Positions 1-9,313 of a DNA stretch of 64,000 nucleotides are shown here, one piece after another. A program made the translations under genes and the position numbers. The stretch is from a virus. Below the pieces are notes generated by a model. It had not been told where the DNA came from. It ran no database searches and worked only from the letters and a program-made list of their open reading frames with translations. The stretch lies in the IMG/VR virus record IMGVR_UViG_3300046002_008717, positions 1 to 64,000 of that record; one strand, written 5' to 3'. Position 1 is the stretch's first letter; each line of letters begins with the position of its first letter.

Positions 1-11
1 AAATGATCTAT

Positions 12-52
12 AAAACGTTAAAAGTATATTATGTAAATATTTACGTTTTTTT
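12..52 (+). terminator. Possible rho-independent terminator of the upstream gene
   Basis: AAAACGT (12-18) can pair with ACGTTTT (43-49). A second palindrome, GTAAATATTTAC, lies inside the hairpin, and a run of T follows. It probably ends a gene lying left of the window. The stem is AT-rich and interrupted, so the call is tentative. Confidence 0.4.
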
Positions 53-102
53 AATAGATATATATGTCTCTATAATACAAATTAAACTAAAAAAATTAAA
101 TT

Positions 103-495
103 ATGAAAAAAACATTATTATTGATTGCACTATTATTCGGTACTGCAATATTTGCACAAGGTGGCGACATTGTAGCAGTTCCGACATTATGGGATACTAT
201 AGTTACTATATTCGTTCCTGCAATACTAGCTCAAACTTTAGTACTTTTTGCTGATGCTAAAAAATATTACAGTAGTGAAATCTGGTCTTGGTCTATTTTC
301 TTTGGTACAAAGATTAAACCATTCCTTATTACTACATTTGGTGGGGTAGCACTATATGTAATATTACAATTAGTACCTACCACACAGCCATTTATTGAAA
401 TTTTCGTTGGATCCCCTATCGCTTCATATAGCGCTGCTGCTTTATTTGGTGCTGCTGCTGCAATCGTTGATGGATTTACAAAGAAAAGTAAATAA
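103..495 (+). CDS. Small membrane protein with Sec signal peptide; holin candidate
   Basis: A 130-residue protein. Residues 1-19 form a classic signal peptide: two Lys, a hydrophobic core, and Phe-Ala-Gln at the expected cleavage site, a form typical of Flavobacteriia. Hydrophobic stretches follow at about 31-50, 72-91 and 105-123, the last being Ala-rich, and the C-terminus is basic (TKKSK). I recognise no family. Several short membrane segments with a charged tail, close to a peptidoglycan-active gene (5723-6871), would suit a holin, but another inner-membrane role is equally possible. It stands alone between a possible terminator upstream (12-52) and a strong one downstream (538-565). A TAGATATATA promoter-like motif lies at about 55-64. 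Confidence 0.7.
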   Translation: MKKTLLLIALLFGTAIFAQGGDIVAVPTLWDTIVTIFVPAILAQTLVLFADAKKYYSSEIWSWSIFFGTKIKPFLITTFGGVALYVILQLVPTTQPFIEIFVGSPIASYSAAALFGAAAAIVDGFTKKSK

Positions 496-537
496 TACTA
501 AAAAGATATAAATTCTTTAAATAGATATATATTAAAT

Positions 538-565
538 AAAAAAGGAGCCTTCAGGCTCCTTTTTT
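538..565 (+). terminator. Rho-independent terminator
   Basis: AAAAAAGGAGCC (538-549), loop TTCA, GGCTCCTTTTTT (554-565): a perfect 12-bp stem ending in a T tract, 43 bases after the stop of the membrane-protein gene. It separates that gene from the fibre operon. Confidence 0.9.
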
Positions 566-606
566 ATTGTAGAAAACTTTTTTATAACCATACTTTAAAA
601 AATTAG

Positions 607-620
607 TTTTTTGATATATA
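607..620 (+). promoter_or_regulatory. TTTTTTGATATATA promoter-like motif (copy 1)
   Basis: One of four exact or near-exact copies of T-tract plus TTGATATATA found just upstream of genes or operons. Here it lies 22 bases before the ATG of the first fibre gene and after a strong terminator. It resembles the single-box T4 late promoter in layout. The promoter role is inferred. Confidence 0.5.
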
Positions 621-642
621 CATAAATAAGATTTTAGATCAG

Positions 643-2400
643 ATGGCATATAGAATAATACTAAGAAAAGATACATCGACAAAATGGGCAAAGAATAATC
701 CAGTTTTATTGGACGGCGAACCTGGCTACGAAACAGATTCTCGTATGATGAAAATGGGAGATGGTATTACTCCCTGGGCATCACTAAATTATTATATAAC
801 TGGACCAACTGGTGCTGCTGGTATAGGAATTACCGGATCATCAGGAGCAACTGGTGCTACAGGAATAGGAATAACAGGAGCAAACGGAGCAACTGGAAGT
901 GCAGGATCATCAGGAATAGGAACGCCTGGACCTACTGGCGCGGATGGTATAGGTATTACTGGTCCTACTGGAGCTACAGGTGCTGATGGTATAGGTATTA
1001 CTGGTCCAGGAATGATAGATAAAACAAAAACAGAATTAGATGCTTTAATATTAGCTAATGGATTAATACCAGGTACAACTTATCAAATATCAGGGGTTCA
1101 TCCAACTCTTTATGATGATGGAACTACATCGGGGACTACTATATTCTTAACCGCACTTACTATAAATGAGCTAAGTAAGGAAGGATATGGTGAGTTTTGG
1201 AATCCAAAATATGATACTAATTTCATTTGGAATAATAGAGGTACATGGGTTGCAACACTTATTGGAGGGATTAAACCAGATAGGGATGAGCCGATCACTG
1301 GTGATAATGGTGCAACCGGTGATTTATTTGGTAATTTCTATAGTAATAAATTTGTACCGACTAGTGGTACTTGGTCTACAGTAACTATTATTACCGGAAA
1401 CTATTCGGGTTTTAGTGCAAGCGTATCATCAATTACATTACCTGCATATAGCATCGGAAATAAAGTAATATGGGGTGGGTATACATGGACAAATTTAACA
1501 GGTAATATAGGTACGTATACCGATGGATTTCTATTGGATAATGTAAATTGGTTAAAGGATACATATGATACGATAAACTATAATAGAGTTATCGATACTA
1601 TAGAATATGACCATATAACTGATAGAATTAAAAGAAGAAGGGATGTATATAAAAACGATGTTTCTGATGATGATGGTGTTATCTCCCCTATAAAAGCATT
1701 CATGTTCGGAAATTCGCTAGTTAGTAAAAATATAGTAACTGGTGATTCATTTGTGGATAATATCAATTTCGATGGAAGCTACTTCACCGATAATATATTT
1801 ACCGTCTCTTATTTTGAAAGTAATATGATAGTTGGCGGTTTAGCCAGAGTACAAAATAATATAGTTACTAATAGTTCCATTAACACCAATATATTAACAG
1901 ATAATTCAAGAATATCGGATAACACTATATCTAGTTATTCGAATATTTCTGATTGCTTACTTAGTAATACCACTATTATAGAATTTAATATGGTTTTAGA
2001 CAGGAGTTATATACAATATAATACGCTGAGCGGAAATTCATCAATAAAAGATAATTTTTTACAGGGAAATAGTGGTATAGATAGCGACATACTTAGAAAT
2101 GCAAATATAGTCTCAAATAAGTTTTATAATAGTTATTTCTTTTATCATGATTTTACAAGCTGTAATATATACGAATGCTATTTCTATAGCAGTGAAATAG
2201 ATAGTCAAATCTGGACATCAAAAACCATGGGATATTTAACTATGGAAATAGGTGGTGGTAGCTTTAGTACAAATTTAAGTGCGGCAACCATAATATTTGG
2301 ATCTTATCCTAAAACAATATATAAAAGGCCGGATGGATCATTTAGATTAAGATATTATGATAATTCAGATACACTTACAATTACTACAATTACTACATAA
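643..2400 (+). CDS. Tail fibre / receptor-binding protein with Mtd-like N-terminus, collagen repeat and beta-helix
   Basis: A 585-residue virion fibre. Residues 1-50 match the short N-terminal domain seen in many phage fibres (Mtd_N type: [20 protein letters not shown]), which probably attaches the fibre to the tail. Residues ~53-124 are a collagen-like Gly-X-Y run rich in [10 protein letters not shown]. Residues ~125-345 hold a domain also present in the next gene ([31 protein letters not shown]). Residues ~350-520 are an Asn/Ser/Ile ladder typical of a right-handed beta-helix. The last ~40 residues (FGSYPKT, RPDG) are again shared with the neighbour. It is the first of two tandem paralogues and probably binds receptors. 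The exact target cannot be read from sequence. Confidence 0.8.
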   Translation: MAYRIILRKDTSTKWAKNNPVLLDGEPGYETDSRMMKMGDGITPWASLNYYITGPTGAAGIGITGSSGATGATGIGITGANGATGSAGSSGIGTPGPTGADGIGITGPTGATGADGIGITGPGMIDKTKTELDALILANGLIPGTTYQISGVHPTLYDDGTTSGTTIFLTALTINELSKEGYGEFWNPKYDTNFIWNNRGTWVATLIGGIKPDRDEPITGDNGATGDLFGNFYSNKFVPTSGTWSTVTIITGNYSGFSASVSSITLPAYSIGNKVIWGGYTWTNLTGNIGTYTDGFLLDNVNWLKDTYDTINYNRVIDTIEYDHITDRIKRRRDVYKNDVSDDDGVISPIKAFMFGNSLVSKNIVTGDSFVDNINFDGSYFTDNIFTVSYFESNMIVGGLARVQNNIVTNSSINTNILTDNSRISDNTISSYSNISDCLLSNTTIIEFNMVLDRSYIQYNTLSGNSSIKDNFLQGNSGIDSDILRNANIVSNKFYNSYFFYHDFTSCNIYECYFYSSEIDSQIWTSKTMGYLTMEIGGGSFSTNLSAATIIFGSYPKTIYKRPDGSFRLRYYDNSDTLTITTITT

Positions 2401-2418
2401 AAATATAATTTATACGAA

Positions 2419-4251
2419 ATGGCATACAGAATAGTATTAAGAAGAGATACATCAGTAAATTGGGAAGAAAACAATCCAGTATTACTATCAGGTGAACCCG
2501 GATATGAAACAGATTCACATATGATGAAGATGGGTGATGGTATTACTCCCTGGGCATCATTGGATTATTATATTACTGGATCAACCGGTCCAATAGGAGC
2601 AACTGGTGCTAACGGTATGGGTATTACTGGAGCTGCAGGTGCTGATGGTATAGGAATTACCGGACCTACTGGAGCTACTGGTGCTGATGGTATAGGAATT
2701 ACCGGATCGGGAATTATAAATAAAACAAAAATAGAATTAGATGCTTTAATATTATCTAATGGATTAGTAGCAGGAGCTATTTATAAAATAACTGGTGTTC
2801 ATCCAACTCTTTATGATGATGGAACTACATCAGGGACTACTATATTTTTACAAGCTCTTACATCGAATACACTTTCCAAAGATGGACACGGTGAATTTTG
2901 GAATCCAAAATATAATAATACATTGTCTGGTTTTGGTATATGGAGCAATAGAAGTACATTAACGAGTGGATATGGTGCAACAGCGGTTGGCATTTTTATT
3001 CATAATGAAATTATTACTGCAAGCACCGGTGCAACAGCTAATATGGTTTGCGTTCCTTTTTCATCAGCACTTTCAGAAAGATATAGTTATGTTGCTATTA
3101 CTGATCCAATTGGAGATTGGTCGATAGCAACCAGTATTACTGGGAATACATCCGGTGCTACATTAACGATTTCTAGTTATACCCCAGCAAATTATAACAT
3201 AAATGATAAAGTTATTTGGGGTGGATATTCATGGACTAATGTTAATGGAAATATAGGTTCAGCTTCTAATGTTTTAAGTTTAGATGCAGAATGGACCAAA
3301 GACATATATTCTATTACTGATTATAATAGAGTCATAGATGTTATTTCATATGATTATATTAATGATTTAATTGTTAGACGACTGGAGGTTGAAGGCAATA
3401 ATGAAGTTACTACTAGCAAAGAAAATATTGATCATTTAAGTTCGCAATATGGATTATCATTTGGTAATGAACCAATAAATGTGTTTATGTGGGGAAATGT
3501 AACTCTATATAATGGGATTTTTAATAATAAATGCGATAGCAGTTACTTTGAATGTATTAACTTCCAGGGAAGTTATATAAATGGCAATACCATTAAAACG
3601 AATAGTGCTTTTTATAATAATTTAATTATAGAATCAAGTTATTTAGAGTATTTAGAAATAAAAGATGTTAGTTATATCTATGGTAATATTTTATTAGGAT
3701 CGACCATACGGGATACGCAGATAATTGATCATAGTCGTATTATATCAAATAGCATGACAAATTCCGGCATATATTCTCAATCGATGATTAATAATGGAAT
3801 TATTAATAATAATACTATATACATAGGTGAAATTGGTTCAATTATAAATAATAATGGATCCATTGAAAATAATTTGGTATGGCAAGGTTCCATTAAAAAT
3901 AATCATATTAAGCAAGGAGGAATTAGTGGATGTGATTTAAAAATAGGACATATTGAAAATTTAATATTAAATTTATCTACAATAAGTAATACCGCGTTAT
4001 ATACGGAATCGTATATAAGTAATAGTATTTTTAATAATAGTTCAATAGAATTAGGTTTACTGAATCCATTATCTACAAAAACGATTACTAATCTGATAAT
4101 GGAAACGTCTGATATTATCGTTGATATCTCATTAGCCACATTAATATTTGGGAGTTATTCTAAAACAGTTTACCAAAGACCCGATGGAACTGTAAAAATA
4201 AGATGGTATAATGATAGCGATGTTCTTGCTATAGGAGATATAACAGATTAA
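2419..4251 (+). CDS. Tail fibre / receptor-binding protein, paralogue of the preceding gene
   Basis: A 610-residue protein with the same plan as its upstream neighbour: Mtd-like N-domain ([20 protein letters not shown]), collagen-like Gly-X-Y segment (~53-107), a shared middle domain ([20 protein letters not shown]), a beta-helix ladder full of INNN and SYI steps (~400-560), and a C-terminal FGSYSKTVYQRPDG cap. The ends are highly conserved between the two copies while the central and helix regions differ, as expected after duplication and diversification of receptor-binding parts. Only 18 bases separate the two genes, so they are probably co-transcribed from the promoter-like motif at 607. 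Confidence 0.8.
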   Translation: MAYRIVLRRDTSVNWEENNPVLLSGEPGYETDSHMMKMGDGITPWASLDYYITGSTGPIGATGANGMGITGAAGADGIGITGPTGATGADGIGITGSGIINKTKIELDALILSNGLVAGAIYKITGVHPTLYDDGTTSGTTIFLQALTSNTLSKDGHGEFWNPKYNNTLSGFGIWSNRSTLTSGYGATAVGIFIHNEIITASTGATANMVCVPFSSALSERYSYVAITDPIGDWSIATSITGNTSGATLTISSYTPANYNINDKVIWGGYSWTNVNGNIGSASNVLSLDAEWTKDIYSITDYNRVIDVISYDYINDLIVRRLEVEGNNEVTTSKENIDHLSSQYGLSFGNEPINVFMWGNVTLYNGIFNNKCDSSYFECINFQGSYINGNTIKTNSAFYNNLIIESSYLEYLEIKDVSYIYGNILLGSTIRDTQIIDHSRIISNSMTNSGIYSQSMINNGIINNNTIYIGEIGSIINNNGSIENNLVWQGSIKNNHIKQGGISGCDLKIGHIENLILNLSTISNTALYTESYISNSIFNNSSIELGLLNPLSTKTITNLIMETSDIIVDISLATLIFGSYSKTVYQRPDGTVKIRWYNDSDVLAIGDITD

Positions 4252-4266
4252 AAAAATAAAAATATA

Positions 4267-5703
4267 ATGATAATATATTCACCAAAAACAGTAAATGATT
4301 TACAAGCAAATTCAGAGGGAATAATAGATGGGGTAGTTCCAAATTCTCTCAATTTAACAATAATAGGTACACCGTACAAACCTCTAGGATTAGCATTACA
4401 ACCACCAATAATATTAGCAACTTCAAGCGGGATACATACCAGTACTATTTCAAAAGTTATATATGATTTTACATTTAATGAATCGGGTCAAAATGATCAC
4501 ATAACTACGCTAGCATTTAATGATTTGGAAGGAATTGTTAGTAATTTTTTTCCTAGCAACATGACAGGTCTAACTACATTATCATTACCCTTATTAAGTA
4601 TAGTGATGGGAGATTTCAAGCCACAATATTTACCGTTACTTACAACTTTAAATATAAATTCATTAGAAAATATAGTTGGTAATTTTAATCCAAATAATAT
4701 GAATATATTAACTACGTTAAGTGCTCCTTCATTAAAAAGAATATATGATATAAATATCACTAGCATCCCATTATTGTCAACTTTAAGTTTACCAATGTTA
4801 ACTACTTTACATAATTTTAATAATACATTACCCATAACAACATTAGATTTATCGAGTTTAACAACATGTAATATATTTTCACCAACTTTAAATAATCTAA
4901 CTACATTAAGTCTAGATAATCTAACTACATGTAAAACGTTTGAACCTATTTTTGGTTTAGTAACATCACTGACCATGAATTTATTAGATGCAACGTCTTC
5001 TTTTGGCCCGAGAGGAGATTCTATAACATCACTGGTTATGACATCGCCAACATTGGTAAACTTTCATCCTATGTATATGAATGCATTAGCAACATATACA
5101 AATACAACGTTATTAAATCTTAGTGGTTATTTTTATATGTCGGGGATGAATGCAATGACGTATCTCAGTTTTACTAATCTAACTACGATAGTAAAAGAAT
5201 TCTATCTTCAATATGATTTTCCATTATTGAATTCTATCGATTTTCCTATGTTAGCAAGTGTTGGTATATTTGAATTCACAAATCTTAATAGTTTAACAAT
5301 CATAAATTTACCCAGTTTACAAACAGCAACTAGAATAGCTATTTCTAATATGCCACTATTAACTACAATTAGTCTTCTCTCGTTAGTATCAGTAGGCGGC
5401 ACAATAACAACATCGGTTACACCTAATATAGAAAGTATAAATATTGGTACTATAGGTACGCTTAAAAATATCGGAGGTAATATATCGTTTACTGATATAA
5501 AGTTAACATTAGTATCGGTTGAACACATATTAGGAGTACTTGCATCATTAGATGGTACAAATGGAACTACCACTTGGGGTACAGGAAGAACCTTAAATAT
5601 ATCAGGAGGTACTAGTGCAGGTTTAGCTTCGTTATCATCACAAGGAATAATAGATAGAAATGTTATAATTGCTAGAGGTGGTACAGTAACAATGAATGCT
5701 TAA
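4267..5703 (+). CDS. Leucine-rich-repeat-like (BspA-like) virion or adhesin protein
   Basis: A 478-residue protein made of about twenty irregular repeats of 22-24 residues with the pattern LTTLSLPxL..I...F.P, resembling BspA-type leucine-rich repeats (established family: surface-binding solenoids). There is no signal peptide and no catalytic motif. It follows the two fibre genes at short spacing and precedes the peptidoglycan enzyme, so a virion adhesin or fibre-tip role is the most natural reading. The C-terminus (GTNGTTTWGTGRTLNISGG, ~430-450) resembles the end cap of other phage LRR proteins. Function beyond binding is unknown. Confidence 0.65.
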   Translation: MIIYSPKTVNDLQANSEGIIDGVVPNSLNLTIIGTPYKPLGLALQPPIILATSSGIHTSTISKVIYDFTFNESGQNDHITTLAFNDLEGIVSNFFPSNMTGLTTLSLPLLSIVMGDFKPQYLPLLTTLNINSLENIVGNFNPNNMNILTTLSAPSLKRIYDINITSIPLLSTLSLPMLTTLHNFNNTLPITTLDLSSLTTCNIFSPTLNNLTTLSLDNLTTCKTFEPIFGLVTSLTMNLLDATSSFGPRGDSITSLVMTSPTLVNFHPMYMNALATYTNTTLLNLSGYFYMSGMNAMTYLSFTNLTTIVKEFYLQYDFPLLNSIDFPMLASVGIFEFTNLNSLTIINLPSLQTATRIAISNMPLLTTISLLSLVSVGGTITTSVTPNIESINIGTIGTLKNIGGNISFTDIKLTLVSVEHILGVLASLDGTNGTTTWGTGRTLNISGGTSAGLASLSSQGIIDRNVIIARGGTVTMNA

Positions 5704-5722
5704 ATATAAAGATATATAAGAC

Positions 5723-6871
5723 ATGGAAAATAAAATGATGAATTTCGAGGAATTCGAGAAAATTAATGAATCTATAGACATAGATTCTATACAAAAAATA
5801 ACTAATCTTGATAGAGATATTGTAAAAAATTCTATATCTAATTTATCAGTGGGTAAGGAATTATCACAATTAGACAAAAATGATATTAAGGTATTACAAG
5901 GTATAGTTGCTGTAGTACCAGATGGTATTTATGGAGCTAAAACTAGAAGTGCGGTTAAGAAATATCAGGAATCAACATTAAAAATGTCAGATTCAGATCC
6001 GATTAAATCTAAAAGACCTGATGGTATATGGGGTCCGGAAACAGCAAAAATAGCATTTCCTGACAAAGCCAATACAGAAAAATCTTCAAAAATAGAAAAT
6101 ACTAAAAAGCCTAAAGAAAAAAATCAAAAAACTTATTTATTCTTCAATGGTAATAAATTGGATTTTATAGAAAATGGTAAAATAGTAAAAACGTGGAAAG
6201 CAATATCAGGTAGAACATATTATCACTGGAACGTAAAGCCTGAGATATGGGAAAAAAGATATACTATTTCACCAGTAGAATTATCAAAAGTAAAGCAGGA
6301 AGGACCAATACCTCAGGGAAACTATACGCTAGGTTCTACTCAAACTAGACCGACCGATGATAAGTGGAGAACTGATCAGGAATACATTAAAAAAACATTA
6401 TCGGAAGTTACAGTAGCTGGTTTACCTGGTGCAAATTTTCAGCCAGATACCCACGAATTCTACGATAATACACCATTATCACTAATGGCCTGGGGTAACT
6501 GTAGATGGGCAATTATACCAAATAAAGATACTAATACCTATGGAAGAGGAAGTTTCTATTTGCATGGTGGAGGAACTCCTGGATCTATAGGATGTATAGA
6601 TCTAGTAACAGAATCACCAGAATTTCTGAAATATTACGAAGCATGGAGGAAAAAAACGGGAAATAGTACAATAGCATTAAAAGTTGATTATTCAACTTTT
6701 AATAAAAATGTACCTATTGACGTAGCATCACAACCATATAAAATGATATCGCCTAAACGACCTGATAAAATAACATGGTATAACGAAACAGATTCGGTAA
6801 TAAAAGATACACTAACTAAGAATAAAATACGTATAAGATATCCGGAAACTTTGAATGCTAGGAAAATATAA
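5723..6871 (+). CDS. Peptidoglycan-active protein: PG-binding domain plus L,D-transpeptidase/DUF2778-like domain
   Basis: 382 residues. Residues ~50-110 hold a peptidoglycan-binding repeat (PDGIYGAKTRSAVKKYQ, then PDGIWGPETAKIAF). Residues ~130-340 look like a YkuD/DUF2778 catalytic domain. The active-site signature is H281-GGGTPG-S288-I-G-C291, matching the His...Ser-x-Gly-Cys pattern of L,D-transpeptidases and Tlde1-like effectors. The N-terminus (NFEEFEKINE, I14-x-E16) resembles a T4 capsid-targeting peptide with a prohead-protease site, as in 20485, 21764 and 22410. It may therefore be packaged in the head and delivered with DNA, rather than serve only as a lysis enzyme; that is inference. 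A GATATATA motif lies 5 bases before the start. Confidence 0.75.
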   Translation: MENKMMNFEEFEKINESIDIDSIQKITNLDRDIVKNSISNLSVGKELSQLDKNDIKVLQGIVAVVPDGIYGAKTRSAVKKYQESTLKMSDSDPIKSKRPDGIWGPETAKIAFPDKANTEKSSKIENTKKPKEKNQKTYLFFNGNKLDFIENGKIVKTWKAISGRTYYHWNVKPEIWEKRYTISPVELSKVKQEGPIPQGNYTLGSTQTRPTDDKWRTDQEYIKKTLSEVTVAGLPGANFQPDTHEFYDNTPLSLMAWGNCRWAIIPNKDTNTYGRGSFYLHGGGTPGSIGCIDLVTESPEFLKYYEAWRKKTGNSTIALKVDYSTFNKNVPIDVASQPYKMISPKRPDKITWYNETDSVIKDTLTKNKIRIRYPETLNARKI

Positions 6872-6938
6872 TTTTTTTTACTCGAAATTTTATTTTATTT
6901 TTGCATAAAAATATAAATGCAACATCAAATAAATTAAA

Positions 6939-9002
6939 ATGAGCGAAGAAAAACCTAAACCCCCTTATAACAGTAGTAATTCAGATAATACTGGATCCAA
7001 TGATCCAGTATATAAAAAATCACAAAACAAAACTCCATTTCTAGATCAATACTCAACAGATCTTACGTTTATGGCTGCTAACGAAGAACTCGATATTATA
7101 ATAGGAAGAGATGAGGAAATAGAAAGGGTCTCACAGATATTATCAAGAAGGAAAAAAAATAATCCAATTTTAATAGGAGAACCGGGTGTTGGTAAAACTG
7201 CAATTGCTGAGGGCCTTGCTATAAAAATAATACAAAGAAGAGTTTCTAGAGGATTACTTAATAAGAGAGTGCTTATGCTAGATTTGGGTTCATTAGTAGC
7301 AGGAACCAAATATAGAGGACAGTTTGAAGAAAGAATTAAATCTATATTAGAAGAATTAAAAAACAATAAGGATATCATAATTTTTATAGATGAAATACAT
7401 ACCATGATAGGTGCTGGTGGATCATCTGGATCCTTAGATGCATCTAATATGTTTAAACCTGTTTTATCCAGAGGGGAAATTCAGTGTATAGGTGCTACTA
7501 CGTTAAATGAATATAGACAATATATAGAAAAAGACGGAGCTTTAGAAAGAAGATTTCAAAAAGTAATAATAAATCCACCTAGTGCAGAAGTTACTATAGA
7601 TATATTAAACAACGTAAAAAGTAAATACGAAGAGCATCATAATGTTACTTATACTCAAGAGGCTATAATAAACTGTGTAAAGCTAACCGAACGCTATATA
7701 ACGGATCGAAATTTTCCAGACAAAGCTTTAGATGCTTTAGATGAAGCGGGCAGTAGAACGCAACTACATGATGTTAAAATACCTAATAGCATAACTAAGT
7801 TAGAAAAAGATTTAACGATTCTGGAGGTAAATAAAAAAGCATCAGTTAAAAAACAGGATTATGAAAAAGCTGCTAGTTTTAGAGATGAACAGAAAAAAAT
7901 GGAAATCACTCTAGAAAGAGAATTAAAACTATGGGAAGAAAAGCTAAAGGATAAAAGAAAAATAGTAGATGGCGATAAAGTAGCAGAGGTCGTTTCCATG
8001 ATGTCAGGTGTTCCTCTTAAGAAAGTATCGGAAGGGGAAAATACGAAACTTGCAAATATGGATGCCATATTAAAAAGCAAAGTTATCGGTCAAGATCATG
8101 CAATAGAAAAAATAGCTAGATCTATATTAAGAAATAGGATGGGATTAAAAGATCCAAATAAACCAATCGGATCATTTCTTTTTTTAGGTCCTACTGGTGT
8201 GGGTAAAACACATCTAGCAAAAAAACTAGCTGAATATATGTTTGGCGATAGTGATTCTTTGATAAGAGTGGACATGAGCGAATATATGGAAAAATTCGAT
8301 GCAACTAAAATGATAGGATCTCCTCCTGGATACGTTGGTCATGAAGATGGTGGTCAATTAACAGAAAAAGTTAGAAGAAAACCATATTCAATTATACTTT
8401 TCGACGAAGTTGAAAAAGCTCATCCTGACATATTCAATATATTATTACAGGTTTTGGATGAAGGACATTTAACAGACGGAGCAGGAAGAAAAATCGATTT
8501 CAAAAATACTCTTATTATATTAACATCAAACGTAGGTCAAAGAAGATTACAAGAATTTGGATCGGGAGTAGGTTTTTCTACAGCTAGTAAAAACACACAA
8601 AAAGACATTGAAAATGAAATGCTGTTAAAAAAAGAATTGGAGAAAAAATTTCAACCTGAATTTATAAATAGATTAGATGATATCATATACTTTAAAAATT
8701 TAAACCAGGAAGATATACTAAAAGTACTAAATATAGAATTAGGAAAAACTTTACCTAGATTGGAAGATATGGGTTATAAAATTATAGTAACACAAGATCT
8801 TAAAGAAAAAATAGCAAACATTGGATTTGATCCTAAATTTGGAGCTAGACCATTAAAAAGAATAATACAAAAATATATAGAGGATACGCTAGCTGATCTT
8901 ATGGTTCAAAATAAACTACCAGCAGGATCTACAGTAACTCTATCATACGACAAAACAAAAGAAAACACATTACAATATCCAGTTAAGATTAAAATAAAAT
9001 AA
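6939..9002 (+). CDS. clpC-like: ClpC-like AAA+ unfoldase lacking the N-terminal adaptor domain
   Basis: 687 residues with two AAA+ modules: D1 Walker A G80-EPGVGKT-87 with IIFIDEIHTMIGAG, and D2 Walker A G417-PTGVGKT-424 with ILFDEVEKAHPD. The linker (~295-320) has a UVR-like helix (QDYEKAASFRDEQKKME) as in ClpC. The C-terminus (FGARPLKRIIQKYIEDTLAD) is the ClpB D2-small domain. The Clp N-domain (about 140 residues) is absent; only ~45 disordered residues precede D1. A VGF tripeptide (544-546) sits where ClpC carries its ClpP-docking loop, so docking to host ClpP is plausible. Spacing and a downstream terminator (9007-9042) suggest a single-gene unit. It could act in head assembly, host takeover or proteolysis. 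Confidence 0.9.
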   Translation: MSEEKPKPPYNSSNSDNTGSNDPVYKKSQNKTPFLDQYSTDLTFMAANEELDIIIGRDEEIERVSQILSRRKKNNPILIGEPGVGKTAIAEGLAIKIIQRRVSRGLLNKRVLMLDLGSLVAGTKYRGQFEERIKSILEELKNNKDIIIFIDEIHTMIGAGGSSGSLDASNMFKPVLSRGEIQCIGATTLNEYRQYIEKDGALERRFQKVIINPPSAEVTIDILNNVKSKYEEHHNVTYTQEAIINCVKLTERYITDRNFPDKALDALDEAGSRTQLHDVKIPNSITKLEKDLTILEVNKKASVKKQDYEKAASFRDEQKKMEITLERELKLWEEKLKDKRKIVDGDKVAEVVSMMSGVPLKKVSEGENTKLANMDAILKSKVIGQDHAIEKIARSILRNRMGLKDPNKPIGSFLFLGPTGVGKTHLAKKLAEYMFGDSDSLIRVDMSEYMEKFDATKMIGSPPGYVGHEDGGQLTEKVRRKPYSIILFDEVEKAHPDIFNILLQVLDEGHLTDGAGRKIDFKNTLIILTSNVGQRRLQEFGSGVGFSTASKNTQKDIENEMLLKKELEKKFQPEFINRLDDIIYFKNLNQEDILKVLNIELGKTLPRLEDMGYKIIVTQDLKEKIANIGFDPKFGARPLKRIIQKYIEDTLADLMVQNKLPAGSTVTLSYDKTKENTLQYPVKIKIK

Positions 9003-9006
9003 AAAT

Positions 9007-9042
9007 AAAAAAAGCTAATGATTTATATCATTAGCTTTTTTT
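9007..9042 (+). terminator. Rho-independent terminator
   Basis: AAAAAAAGCTAATGAT (9007-9022), loop TTAT, ATCATTAGCTTTTTTT (9027-9042): a perfect 16-bp stem with a T tract, just after the ClpC-like gene. Confidence 0.92.
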
Positions 9043-9094
9043 ATAAATTAAGGTATTTTTTACTTATTGTTATATATAGAAATAATAAATAAAA

Positions 9095-9313
9095 ATGATT
9101 ACCAGCAATAGCGAAAATAATACAGAGAAGCAAACTATACTTAATGAAAATATGTTTCTCAAGAATAAAATAATATATTCCATAGGCTCATTAGAAACTA
9201 TTAATTATATACTTAATGATAGTGAAAATATACACGAAATGTCAGATAAAAAACTAGAGCATCTAAAAACTACTATAAATAGAGCATTAGAAAATCTCAG
9301 GGATATAACTTAA
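9095..9313 (+). CDS. Small hypothetical protein
   Basis: 72 residues, acidic and polar at the N-terminus, then predicted helices (NKIIYSIGSLETINYIL; KKLEHLKTTINRALENL). I recognise no family. A TTGTTATATATAG variant of the promoter-like motif lies 15-27 bases upstream. Its stop overlaps the stop of the convergent GT7 gene within a shared TTAA (9310-9313), so the two transcripts run into each other with no terminator between them. Confidence 0.6.
   Translation: MITSNSENNTEKQTILNENMFLKNKIIYSIGSLETINYILNDSENIHEMSDKKLEHLKTTINRALENLRDIT

Noticed and set aside
12-24. A third partial copy of the structured element
   Set aside because: Only a short AACGTTAAA match at the start of the window; better explained as part of a terminator hairpin.
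3-254. Forward frame overlapping the first gene
   Set aside because: Overlaps the signal-peptide gene in another frame and consists of low-complexity Ile/Tyr-rich sequence.
643-4251. Diversity-generating retroelement (Mtd-like fibres)
   Set aside because: The Mtd-like N-domain is shared by many fibres; no reverse transcriptase, template repeat or variable C-type lectin end is seen here.
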